From Miscanthus floridulus (taxonomy: Eukaryota > Streptophyta > Magnoliopsida > Poales > Poaceae): a stretch of 64,000 nucleotides of DNA. Below, piece after piece: positions 12,308-23,796 of this stretch; the stretch's first letter is position 1, and the number at the start of each line of letters is the position of its first letter. The DNA lies in contig NC_089591.1 of the NCBI RefSeq assembly GCF_019320115.1, positions 19,632,502 to 19,696,501 of the forward strand, written 5' to 3'. The position numbers were made by a program, and so were the translations under genes. Under the pieces are notes generated by a model. That model saw nothing but the letters and a program-made list of their open reading frames with translations, was not told where the DNA came from and made no database searches.

Positions 12308-12324
12308 CTCCAGCAACGGCGCTA
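12308..12324 (-). other. Primer binding site of Athila-like element 1
   Basis: On the minus strand this is TAGCGCCGTTGCTGGAG, close to the TGGCGCCGTTGCCGGGG site of Athila-type elements that is complementary to the 3' end of tRNA-Asp. It is 8 bases inside the LTR end. Confidence 0.7.
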
Positions 12325-12332
12325 GAAATGCT

Positions 12333-13914
12333 TGTTGACATTTCTTAATGCAATCACCAAGTATGGAGATAGAATCCATCCTCAGCAAAGGAGCCATAAA
12401 TGTGTGTTGGCAATACTTAGCAACATTACTAATATTTAGCAATGTCACTAGGTAAAGCCTTGATAGTTTCTTAACAATTTTAGATATTTATCCGCAAGCG
12501 CATGGAGCTATCATTGTAGCATTTCACCCAGAAGTATTCAGGGTATCATTATTTATATTTTCCTAAAGGAAGGCATTAATTGATTAACAATATAGTATGG
12601 ATATGAACTCAATAATATACTTGCAAAGGAAACCAATGTTTAATACAGGGATAAAGACGATATAATCAAGAGAGCAGACACACACTTGGGCATTCCTCAA
12701 GGATAAAAGGAAAATAAAGAATAAAAGAATAATCCTAAGTAGAGCAGGCATGTTCTAGTATAGTCATACAAAGATTAATGAATGATCATACAAGTTACAT
12801 AATTAGTTTTAGTGTTAAGTACGAAGCAGGTCGGGAGGCCACTAAGTATTGGTCTGTCAGCAACCTCATGTGACAATTTAGACTCCTACACCCTAAATGA
12901 ACATGGAGGAATACAAAGGATAGATAGGGCTATCACCACCTGCCGCCTACCCCTCAACCATGGAGAAGGACAATGCATTCACCTGTCTCTCCATACCCTA
13001 GCACCACGCCCGTGCACATAGAAACTACCCAAATCCCCCTGGGACGGATCGACAAGTAAAAGACTTGGGCACACCCGAAGGCACAATGAACTGCCACCTC
13101 AACTTAGCTCTAATTCCAATTATGTGAGTTATATGAATGGTTAAGCATAAAGTCATGTATGTTAATCTCATGACATAGAGACTATGCTCTAGCTCATATG
13201 TCAAGATCATAACATAAAGGCTATACTCTAGTCCATAAGTATGACTATAATTATAAGATAGGGACAAGACTTTTGAAGAACTCATATTTCTATTCATACC
13301 AAGAATCTCTTCTTCCAAGGAGTCAAGCCCTCCAAGGTAGCTTTGCCTTGCTCTAGGCAACTACTTAAAGGTAAAAATACAAGAGAGTGTGAGGTGTTGC
13401 TCCAAAGAGAGGTGTGTTGATAGGGGAGCTCTACCCCTCTATTTATACTAGCTCTATGGCGGTTTGGAGAAGATATCTAGTGGGAACCCCAGTCTCCACT
13501 GCCTCTGCATGTTGTCCCAGCACCGCCATCCAAAGCTAGGGCTTGAGAGGGGCAGGTGGCGGTGCGCCCACACTTAGGGTGCGGCCATACCCTAACTAGC
13601 TCCTCTCACCACCGCCTTTGCGTGGTGGACTCTAGACTAGACCTAGGCTGCTTCTCGGGTGGTTTTGCACCTAGATTGTCTAAGTTAATGGGCCTTTCTA
13701 TTATTCCATTGTGCAATTTAGTGTTACGCTTTGTCAGAAAGCGCCTTTTAGTGTATTTTCCCACGTATTCATGTTTATACCCTACAAAATAATAATCTCC
13801 AAATACATGTGGAATTGGGTCAATAGTAAATGCATATGTGAATAAGATTGCTAGTTTCTTCTCCTTTTATGTCTTAATTGGTGGGTATAATTGGTTCGTT
13901 AAGGACCACCAACA
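12333..13914 (-). repeat. 5' LTR of Athila-like element 1
   Basis: The LTR begins TGTTG and ends CAACA, a 5-bp inverted terminus. Read on the minus strand its first 80 bases match the start of the plus-strand LTR at 58183 (both begin TGTTGGTGGTCCT). The segment near 12490-12560 also matches the end of that LTR. At 1582 bp it is about 340 bp longer than the second copy. Open frames inside it are chance. Confidence 0.8.
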
Positions 13915-14048
13915 CCCCATAGGCACCCGGAGCTAAGACCGAAAGCTAGCTCCAGAATCTGTCAGGTGTCCAAGTCTAATAGGCATAGAAGCACTGCACT
14001 GTCATCCTAGTTCCATAGTCAGTGAGGCACTTGTCGATCGCTCCCTCG

Positions 14049-16820
14049 CACTACTTCACTCGGACCTTTCACTAGCCATGTTCATAACCCCCATCACAGT
14101 CCAATTTTGGCCTCGACAGAAAGCTATCGGCAGTGATGATCATAGCCCTCATCGTCGCTATCTGAGACCATCTATGGTGTACACTAACACCGAACGCATT
14201 GGCTTATGATCCAGTCCATGCTAAGGTCCTTACTTCCATCAGCATTGGAGTATGACCCGCCATGTGGGTATGCACTAACACCATCGCATAGCTTATAATC
14301 TATCCATGATTAGATCCGTATTCCGTCGCATTGGAGCGCGACCCACCTATGTTGAGGCCAACATCACCGTTGTTTTAGTGTATAAATCATCTGGTCATAG
14401 GGCATGGTCACCATCACGTTCTAGTACAGGTCTACTTGTGATGATCCTTTAGTCGGTGTTGGTTTACTAAACGATTCGGTGGTGATACACAATTGACCCC
14501 TGCCACATTAGACGAATAGCGGCAGTGATAGCATCCTGTTTTCATAATGTATTTACTAATTTAGCTGGGCCTTAATAACTTACTGAACACACACCATACA
14601 GATTTAATCATTACACATCATTCATCATGTCCACAATGAAGAGTACTTGTTATAATAACAATGCTCGACACTAACATAACAACTGTGTCAACTGATGAAT
14701 TAACACAAGCAGTACATAGATAGCATAATAAAGGTTCTACTCCCTATAGACTTACATAACTAAAATGAGATAGATGTGCTCCACTCCTTCAGATTAGCAC
14801 TCCTTGATCAGCTTGGCAGCAAATGCAGCTTGGAACCCCTCTTCTTTCCTCCCATAGCCATTATTGCAAGAAAATCATTCAAAAGCATTGACACTCCAAA
14901 ACCTGCATAATGCAAAGCTTTACTGCTCTAAACAAAATTGGACTATATATATAGACTCAAAACAAGTCCATACATGAACAAACACATGTCCTGAACAACA
15001 AAATACATCATATGCACCTTCACTGCTCTAGCTAATTGACTCCATGAACAATGGGAACATAAGGCAGATAGTGAGGTCCATTCAAATAAATACTCCTAGG
15101 TACTTCTAGGATAGCGGACGACCCGGGCAAGGAGGACATGAACTTTTTCTACAGGTCATGTCATATGCCATTCAGTGTTCGGTCCTCCCCAATAAGAAAA
15201 ATCAAATTCTATTCTAGGTGAACTACAATCACTTTGTAGTCCGCATTGGCAGCCTCAGAACCTAAGATGAATATTGTTCAGTCCAAATAGCTATAGCGTG
15301 TTCACCGTATGCTTTAATGTCCATTTACTAGTACCATAGTCTTCAAGTATCCAAATTGAAAGGCCAGACCTATTGAAAATATTAGCAATACATAGACATA
15401 ACTGACCCTAATCTCTATGGATGGACATTGTAGGACCTGGTGACCTAAGAATTTTCCTCCATATCTTCCCTCCATATCAATATCAACTATCTGGGACACC
15501 TTCAGCATGTGCATAAAACCATTAAGAAACACAGTTCCTAAAAATTTGCATACTAGAATATCCTCTTCCCCATTCAGATTTTTTACACATCCATGCTCTA
15601 GGTTTGGATGAGTAGATGCTAGCAACTAAAACCCCAGGCAACCTTACCCACAGATTCTACCACATGGAAGTGTGAGGAGATTGTGGGATCGAACCCCAAG
15701 TGAGCTGCACTATAACAAAGGTTGCTATGCGACTAGTACCACTAATTTGCTAGTCACTAGATTGCAGACAACATAGCGAAAGCCCAACACACCAGTAGAG
15801 GAAGAGGCCTCTGCAGCAATCTAAGATGACTAAATCCTCAATGGGGAAGGGCAAGAAGGAAAAGGAAGGGTATTCACCGGTGAAGCTAGCGAATCGGCAT
15901 TTGCCTTTCCTAGTTGCCATACATGAATCTGGAGACAAACTAGGGGTAGCTCCTTACGGTACTCGAATTCGGAGATGAGGCAGGTACCAGGAGCGACACA
16001 CACTACTTGCTAGCTGCATAAGGTGCGGGTAGTGAGGTGGTGGAGGATAAGGACCAAGACTTCATCTGTCAGGATGTCTACTTTGTTCCTCTTGTCGGTG
16101 GTCTCCTCCTCTATCTTGACTAGGATGTGGTGGAGCAGAGCTAACGATGGAAGCGGTGGTGCTATCGCCTAAATTAGAGTAGGAGCGCCTATGGGGATGT
16201 GATCATGAGCTCCTTAATGATTAGATGGAAGCTTGATTCATACTTAGATGAGATAAGAGGGGAATAATAAGCCAAGAAAGTAACATGGATAAGGGAAGTG
16301 CGAGAAAGCATTACCCTTGCCTTTGGATCTTGCGGCAGTGAGCTCGAGTGGCCATGGTGGTGATGAGTACCAGCCTGGTCACTGGTGGATCTATGCGGGC
16401 ATGCCGGTGAGGCATACCGGTGTGGAGCACTAGCTTGTCAGCAGTGAGTGATGGTTTGCACATCGATAAGTAGGTGAGGAATAGCAGCACTTGAGGAGGA
16501 GACTGGACAGGTTGGCTAGGTGGGTAGCAGGTCTTTGTAAGCTAACTACAAAGTAGAACTTGCGAGAACTAAAAAAGCATGGGAGTCTCAGCGCTCACTT
16601 GCAAATTTTGACGATATCGGTGGTGAAGGCTACCGGCGGTGGTGATTGGGTCTTAAAGAAGATGGTATGTAGCACCTAACGACGGGCGTGTTATATGGAA
16701 ATGAAACATTAGAAAGGAATAAATTATTATGAACATTAGTTTTGTAGGTTACAGCAAGAAGATGTTAGCACCTAAAGGCGAATAGCGGAGGTGATACAAT
16801 TTTTTCAACGATGCTTATAT
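14049..16820 (-). mobile_element. CACTA-like transposon copy B, inverted relative to copy A (right end unresolved)
   Basis: It begins CACTACTTCACTC, a CACTA-type terminus that matches the inverted end of copy A (CACTACTACACTC). The next 500 bp match 9830-10372 in inverted orientation, 14560-14850 matches 9440-9780, and an F-box pseudogene follows on the minus strand. Copy B is diverged from copy A. 16590-16820 has GGTGGTGA-type motifs that look subterminal. No transposase is seen and the outer end is unclear. Confidence 0.6.
14990..16150 (-). pseudogene. F-box protein pseudogene (copy B)
   Basis: The minus strand carries the same gene as 8205-9293. The piece 15750-15938 reads GKCRFASFTGEYPSFSFLPF, matching the segment after the F-box in copy A (FTSITGEWPSLTFLPF). 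The piece 15314-15625 contains GTVFLNGFMHMLK, matching SSSVFLNGFMHIVE in copy A. The C-terminal part can be traced to about 14990 and the F-box itself to about 15950-16150, both with stops. The frame is broken in at least three places. Confidence 0.65.
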
Positions 16821-18320
16821 CTGATGGTGATAGAATAAAGGTACTGATCTCTATAATAACAATGGACTGCGATAACAAAGTCATAGCATCTTAGTGAGGT
16901 AACAGCGTTCAAAATCAACAAAAGACATTCTTTTTTATTAACTCTGTTACACTTTCATTCACCAAGGCGTACAATAACAAGGATCTATCAATAACTATAG
17001 TTATGATGATAAAACCTTGGCCCTATTCTTCAGCAATACTTCAATAGTACTTTTCAGCGAATAAATAGTGTTTTTCACTCATAACAAATCAGCATAAGCA
17101 TCATCATAAGCCAAATTTCAATGATGAGCGTAGGTTTATCCCCTGCACTCAGCAATGGACATCTCAGTGAAGCGTAGAACTCAGATGAAGGCATAACTCT
17201 CATGCTACAGTACATCGGCCAACTCGGTGGAGGTTAGGACAACAATCGATTGTGCATGCTATCGAAGCACATCTCACTTGGTCATCTTCATCCTCCGAGT
17301 CATATGATAGTTAGGATGTCCAAAATCTTATCTATGAAAGGAGGGAGGCCAAAAACCTATATTCTGAAGCGACGCGTGAGGTAGGTTGGCTCAAGCTATG
17401 TCTCGATGCCGTTAAAACAGCCCTCTCTACATCTAAAGAAGATACTAATGTTGCTCAAATGAGGGCTGATGAAGCTCATGCTAGGGCAGCAGGTAAAATT
17501 TCTTTGAAGAGTCTTTCCTTTTATATTCCTGACTTTATCCGATAACCCTTCATTTTCATTAGATCTTGAGGAACAACTGGCTGCTTCTTGTCATGAGATC
17601 GAGGAGGCTCGTCGCTGGGAGATTGACCTGGAGAGTTGCCACGAGATTCCTCAAATAGGTAGCACAAGGTGCAGTTGTAGCAGTCAACGCCAAGGGACTT
17701 TCTCTTGAAGACTGCCTATAGGATATCCCGGTTCATGCTAGAGAAGTGGCAACCCATGGGGTCCTGCTATGGTGTTCGGTGCCACTCTAGCTGTAGCATA
17801 ACTGCAGTTCAGGGCATGAGCTCCATCACCTAGAACCTAGTTTTCAGGACACTGATCGGCTGAAAGATCAAGAGGACCTGATTGGAGACTTCACTGATGC
17901 TGCCGAGGCTATCGCAGTGATCATCCATGTAGAAGATGTTGTAAATAATGTTTTCTCAAGACCATAGATTATATCTAGGGTCTTATAAGTAAAGAATCTA
18001 CTATTTGAATATCACTTTTGATCCTATATCTTTTATTGTTATTTTTTGTTCTAAAGGCGATACTCTAGGTGTCAGCTATATTTTGAGCCGATGAGACTCA
18101 GCTATCAAGCATGGACCCAAATACTTGGGTATATATAGTACTTCTTTACAGTATTTTCCATTGGGGTCTATGTGATAATAGATCCATATCATATGGTAGT
18201 TTGCACATACAAACCAATAGATTTGCATCTCGATCCTCCAACGTACCAAGATCATAAAATCTAAAGAATGACGCAGCACATCACAAAACTTCACCCTCAG
18301 TAAGGTGCTCTACCTTCCAT
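16820..18320. other. Mostly gene-less region with a coiled-coil-like coding remnant at 17230-17965
   Basis: 17300-17500 reads on the plus strand as an Ala/Glu-rich helix (for example MRADEAHARAA). After an intron-like gap it resumes at 17565 with LEEQLAASCHEIEEARRWE and later with IAVIIHVEDVVNNVFS near 17905-17955. The style matches hypothetical grass proteins often annotated as transposon-derived, which is a recollection and not a search result. Stops break it. The rest shows no gene. Confidence 0.35.
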
Positions 18321-18325
18321 CTTAC

Positions 18326-18426
18326 AACCCTCATGGTCAAGGGATGTGATCTACTTCTCGACCGTGAGAGCTACAAAATGTACCTCACGGTCAAGTGATG
18401 TGATCTGCTTTTTGACTGTGAGAGCT
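18326..18426. repeat. Hairpin repeats, left part of a repeat split by the chromovirus
   Basis: Two imperfect inverted repeats follow each other: CTCATGGTCAAG with CTCGACCGTGAG (18330-18368), and CTCACGGTCAA with TTGACTGTGAG (18384-18422). Each encloses a loop containing GATGTGATCT. Related hairpins lie at 32084-32142 and 32213-32256 across the retroelement. Confidence 0.6.
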
Positions 18427-18439
18427 GCAAGAAGGAATA

Positions 18440-21400
18440 TATAACACCCTCGGTGTTACACTATATAGTCTTTTGCTAAAACACTGCATGAGCATCGTAC
18501 TTATGTGTAAATGTGTGTAATATAGGGTGTAAAGCAATCTACAAAACTTGAAACGATCATCGGAAACACGAAACAAATGTTATATTTCATGCCGCGTTGT
18601 GTCACTTTGGGTTCTAGACGAATTTTTATTGAATGAAAATGCTATAGAACGCATACCCAACACTTTAATAAAGTTTGTAGTACAAACTTCGTAGGTGGCA
18701 ATGAAATACTTGCGGTAGAGAACAGGATTCGCTAGATAGCTTATTTGATAGCTTGGAAATCGAAGTTGACACAAATCTGAACGAAGACTTAGTCATTTTT
18801 CTTAAGTCGGAAAATAGTTCGACGAAGCTTAGTTCGACAATTTTTATAGGAGGATTGGGCTAAGTAGTGGCATGGGTTTAGGGTTTGTTTTAGTAGCTTG
18901 ACATGCCATCTTGAGCGTAAAATAGTTGGTTTAGCGATTGAAGCCTTGAGGTGGGTTTGTGGGACACTTTAAAAAGCGTGCAAGGCACATTCCCAAGCGG
19001 GTGCTGTGTTTGGCCACGGTCACTAGGCTGTGGTTTGGCTCAGCGCATGTGGCTGGCTCGCCTATGCATGCACCTGCCCCACCGCTGCTATGCCCTGATG
19101 CACACCCCACACCACCACTGCCGCACTCTGTGCAAGCACACGCACACACGCATACAGCCATATGGACCCGCACCTGCCGTTGACGCGCACTGGCATGCAA
19201 AGCATGCATGAGCACACCATGCCCAAGTGGCATAGCCACTCGGCCACCACCAGTCGTTGTCGTGGGTCCGCTACTCTTGCCAGCTGCTGTAGCTGCTTCG
19301 CCATGTCGCTGACCCCACGTGTCGTGCCACTGCACTGCTGCTAGCCGCGGCCCGCTTGTGCGAAGTCACCACATGCGCTCTGCCATGTCATCACATCCGC
19401 CTACTGCCTCACGCTCGCCTGTGCGGTGCCATGAGCACATGGACACATTTGGCATTACCTGAACATCGCCTTGCCTTATCTGCCTTGCCGTCATGTCAAC
19501 GCTCAACAATGCTGCGCTGTTGTCTCCTCTGACCGGCGCCATGCCACTATGGCGTGTAGAGCCAAGCCACCATCATCGGTTTGTAAATTGAAGCCATGTA
19601 GCCCACCGTCCTAAATGCATTGGCCATTTCCCCATTACCCTGTAGTCGTACACGATTGTGCACCAAAGTGACAGCCACGTCCTGCCACGGTAGCGACGAG
19701 CCATGCCATGCCTGTCTTCCCTATTTCTCTAGCGCCATGGTTGCTAGACCTGCTCCTCTAAATTCACCATAGTGGAGCCATCTTAGTTCAATTAACACCA
19801 TCCGCAACTCCATCATGTACCCAGCCAACCGCTCGAACCCACCTTGCAGCGAGCCTCGCCATGTCATGCCCCAATTTGGAGCTGTCGTTCCACCAGGTCA
19901 ATAAGACATGTCGGTCTGCAGTCGAAGGCAAGCTCCTTATCCCCACGTTGGGCTACACCAGTGCATCAGCGTGCGCTCACACATTTGCGCCGGTCTAGGC
20001 CGAGCCATCGCGCTCTGGGCCGTGAGGTGGAATTTGGTTTTCCATTTTCCAATGAATCAATAAATGTTTATCTAATTTAGTTGTGAGCCAAACTTTGAAA
20101 AATGATGGTAAATTCAGTAGTTGTCCAAAAATAGTGAAACAAAATTTGTTAAGTTCACAAAAATGCTAGCTATCTGTTAGTGCAGTTAGTTTATAGTTAG
20201 CTATGATCCTAATAGGATCATAAATTTAAATTAGAGAGCTTAGTATTATGGAGATTAATATTTGTAGGAATTATTGTGACAAATGGATGATAGATTTAGT
20301 CATGAAGTTTTTACAATAGGTTCATTAGATTATTATGTACTCATTGTAAATTTTGTAGCACTAGAGTAGGTTGATAAATAGAATAGCTAGTACCCTTGTT
20401 TTATTATATATAGAGTAAATCGGTATTAAGAGTAAGAATACCTTTAGTTGCTAAGATAATAGATGTCATGCTTCGTACTTGTTAGTGGTAATAGTAGGTA
20501 ACTTAGCACCTTAGTCAGTAGGACTAGCTTAGTAGCTTGATAGATGTATTTTTATTTTGAGAGTTGTTGTGCCGTATTACTAGTTGTTGCATCATCATTT
20601 CGTGTATGTACATCACTGAGTTGGTAGAGTTCATGCCCATGGACTAACTAGGACTATGAAGAGGTCATTGAGGTGTATACGAGGACTGAGATCCTCATGC
20701 AGGAGGGAGCCCCAGAGCCTTTTGATGCTGACTTTGCTGACCCACTACCTTTCCAAGGCAAGCCCCGGTGCATAACTCAGTATTTTTAATGATCACTGAA
20801 TATATATATGATGTGCATTTACATTACAGACATTTTACTGGAAACTACATGCATAAATACATCTACCTATGAGTCCTACTAGTATAGGTTGAGTAGCTGC
20901 TATGCTCAGGATTTCGGTAGCGTGAGTAACCTATCATTACTCACAATAGGTGATAATTATGATCACTCATGATAAAATGTGGAAAGGAAAAGTGGTGACC
21001 TGGTAGGGATATGGTTTGGATACTGGTGGGTGTAAGAGGTTGTGTCCTATGGCCAATAGGGCATAGCTTGGTTACACTTTTTCCCTATCTGTGTCGGTTA
21101 AGGACCGGTCGTTGCATAAGTCTCAAGGCAAGTCACAGATTTATTATTCCGAGCACATACTTGGGTATGGGCGTAAGGAAGACTTGTTGCTCTCTTGTCG
21201 TGGGTTCCAGCTCTTTCTAGACCGAATGATTGGAGGCGGAGATGGTGGAGGTCCTTGCACCGCACTAAGTCTAGGACTTAGAAGCGGGGGCTTGGAGTCC
21301 AAGTTTGGATGGGGACCCGGACCCCATGATAGGACGGTGATGGGTTGTCCTGCTTGTGCCTGGGGTACAAGCGAGGTGTGTGTTTTCGAGGTACCCTAGC

Positions 21401-22093
21401 TAGGGGCATTGATTCACGAATCGCCGAACAATCCGGTACGGCTTGTTTTGGGTCTAAGCACTATAGTAAGAACTGAAAGATGGAAGGTGATGAAATGGAA
21501 CTGATTGCTCAACTCTTGCTTGAAAGTTGAACAGGTGCTTGCATAGAATGGCTAGCTAATAAATTAATAAGGCTATTAATAATAACATAAATGAGGACTC
21601 ACTATTAGTATTGCTTTCTGCAAAAAGGAAACCAGCAAACCATAAAGCTTTACATATCCCTTGGAGTTGGGAAAATATTCCCTCTAGTCGGATAAGTCTT
21701 GCGAGTATATTATGTACTCAGGGTTTATTTACCCCTATTGTAGATAATTCTTGAGGAGTACCATTGTGTGAAGGATTCTTCGCGTGGGCAGAGACGGATC
21801 CTTGTTCATTATCGCTAGATCTTTATTTTTAATTCATGTTGTTTAATATTCCGCACTCTGACATTTGGCAGTGTAATAATGAATTTCTAAGAACTCTAGA
21901 TGTATGAAATGTATTAATTATTGTAACTCGTTCTCATTATTGGATCTTTGGGGAAAAATGTGGATCTTTCGGGTTCTCCCTTGGGGTGTGCCCGATGGAT
22001 ACTGCCCGTTGTAGCTTGCTTTCGAGGGTACTTAGTGTCTGGTAGGAAGACGAGCGCCTCTGTAAATATGTTATTTTAGGCGGTTCTGCCACA
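18440..22093 (+). repeat. 5' LTR of the chromovirus (3654 bp)
   Basis: It starts TATAACACCCTCGG, a decayed form of the common TGTAACACCC start, and ends CTGCCACA just before the primer site. Relative to the 3' LTR it lacks about 610 bp after CTCCTTATC near 19941; a short match (CCCCA-C-GT/GTGG) is present at the break. Open frames within it have no match to known proteins and are chance. Confidence 0.9.
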
Positions 22094-22095
22094 GT

Positions 22096-22108
22096 TGGTA
22101 TCAGAGCC
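22096..22108 (+). other. Primer binding site of the chromovirus
   Basis: TGGTATCAGAGCC follows the LTR end after two bases. It is complementary to the 3' end of initiator methionine tRNA, the usual primer for this lineage. Confidence 0.9.
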
Positions 22109-22568
22109 AATAATGGGTTACGAGTTTCATCACTCTTTTCAAAAACTTAAAAACTTGACCAACAAAAATTTTGTGAAAATTAGGATGCGCTAAGGTTACG
22201 TAAATAAGTATAAGCCCTAGCAATATGGTCTATCTAGGATAGCGGCACTGTGTTTTATCTAATCAGTTTTCTGCAGGTACACTAACCTACGTGGCGTAAG
22301 AAATCACTTAGCATACGGAAATTGAGTGTGCGATGTGCCAAAATTTTGTGAATGCCGCTATATTCTAGCTTGAGTGAGCGTACAGGCCGATACATGCATC
22401 ATGATAATAGAATCTTGTTTAAACTAAAGTTCCCCCTACACGTACAATTGGCTTAGTAATTTGATAGGATAACTAAAAGAATGCTGTAATAAATGTCTCA
22501 TTGTTTTCTCCAATCCCTTGTTCTAATCCAGAAGGTTGTCCTAAGTGGTTGGTTCCTATCTCTTATAG

Positions 22569-23770
22569 ATGAATCTAAGGTCCGGACGTGGGAGCACCAG
22601 TGCTGGAGCAGGCCACAGTCTTAGCGAGGGCCAAGGTGAAAGTGGTCGAGCAAATGAGCACAGTAATGGGGAGAGCCATGAGGCTCCACTATTGCCTCCT
22701 CCTCCTCCACCACCACTACCGCCACTACCGATGACTCACGCGGAGATGATGGTGGAAATGATGGCTGCTCGCCACGAGTCAGCCCGTGCCATGGAGCTAC
22801 TGGCATAGGCTGTTGCTGGCTTCGCCTGCTAAGGCCACGGGGGTAATGGTGGGAACGGGGGTGGTGCTTGCGGAGCTGAGGGACCCTGCTCTTACCAGGA
22901 TTTCCTCAAGACGCACCCGCCCATGTTCACACCATCAGCTAAGCCCCTAGATATGGAACATTGGCTTCGCATTCTAGAGCAGAAGTTCCTATTGCTCAAT
23001 GTGACTGATGAGCAGAAGGTGCGCTTTATAGCATAGCAGTTGTTGGGGTCCGTGAGTGCATGGTGGGATACCTTCAATGCCATGCAGCAGCTAGATCACT
23101 GAGTGACCTAGTAGGAGTTCACCGCAGCATTCAAGGAATTTTATATTCTTGCTAGTGTCCTCAACAAGAAGCTGACTGAGTTCCTGGACCTATGATAAGG
23201 TAGTTTGTTAGTGATGGACTACGTCAATAAGTTCAATCACTTGTCCCAATACGCTAGAACTCATGTGGATATAGACGAGAAGAAAGAGGGACCGCTTCTA
23301 TCGTGACCTCTCTTGTAGCCTTCAGGAGAAATTGTATACTGAGAACTATCAGACCTTTGGGGCAATGACGAATATTGCCATCGCCATGGAGGGCTTGTAG
23401 CGGGATTCCTAGGCAGAGTGGAAGAGAAAGCAGGTGGCTATAGGGTCTTTTAGCCACCCCCATACTCAGAAGGTATAGGTTGTTCGATGGGTGCCCTATT
23501 AATCATCAGGCGGGCATTCGTTTCGACAGCCCTAGCATACTTCTCAGACTTCTTCCACATAGTACCACATACCTACTTAGCAGGTGCCACATCAGTAGCC
23601 CCAAGGATAGCAGGCCCCACCTTAGCCAGGGTAGGGAAACAAGCCGGGTGCTTGTTCCAAATGTGGCAAGGATGGCCACTATGCCTGAGAGTGTCCCCAA
23701 AATTAGCCCATCCAGTCTGCTCAACCATTGGCTAACTCCAGGCTAGTCAGGAGGACAGTGATCAAGAAGA
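22569..23770 (+). pseudogene. gag of the chromovirus, broken
   Basis: It starts MNLRSGRGSTSAGAG, runs through a Pro-rich stretch and reaches the capsid segment with FLKTHPPMFTPSAKPLDMEHW, the conserved start of the retrotransposon gag domain. In-frame TAG stops occur at about 22807, 23035, 23101 and 23110, at sites where Gln or Trp is expected. A frame change lies near 23280, and the zinc-knuckle zone (23640-23700) is scrambled. Confidence 0.8.
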
Positions 23771-23796
23771 AAGTGTCAGCCAGCCGATCTGGATAG

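Larger units (their letters stand above)
10890..13914 (-). mobile_element. Athila-like LTR retrotransposon 1, truncated (LTR plus gag only)
   Basis: Reading the minus strand: an LTR (13914-12333), primer site, then gag down to about 10.9 kb, where the element stops abruptly. No protease, RT or integrase and no second LTR are present. Its LTR is the same family as the one at 58183-59424. It sits between the two CACTA-like copies. Confidence 0.75.

Noticed and set aside
18931..19344. Several long open frames in both directions (also repeated at 27.7-29.1 kb)
   Set aside because: They lie in matching places within the two LTRs of the chromovirus and are rich in Cys/His/Ala from GC-rich LTR sequence; the frames are not conserved between the two copies.
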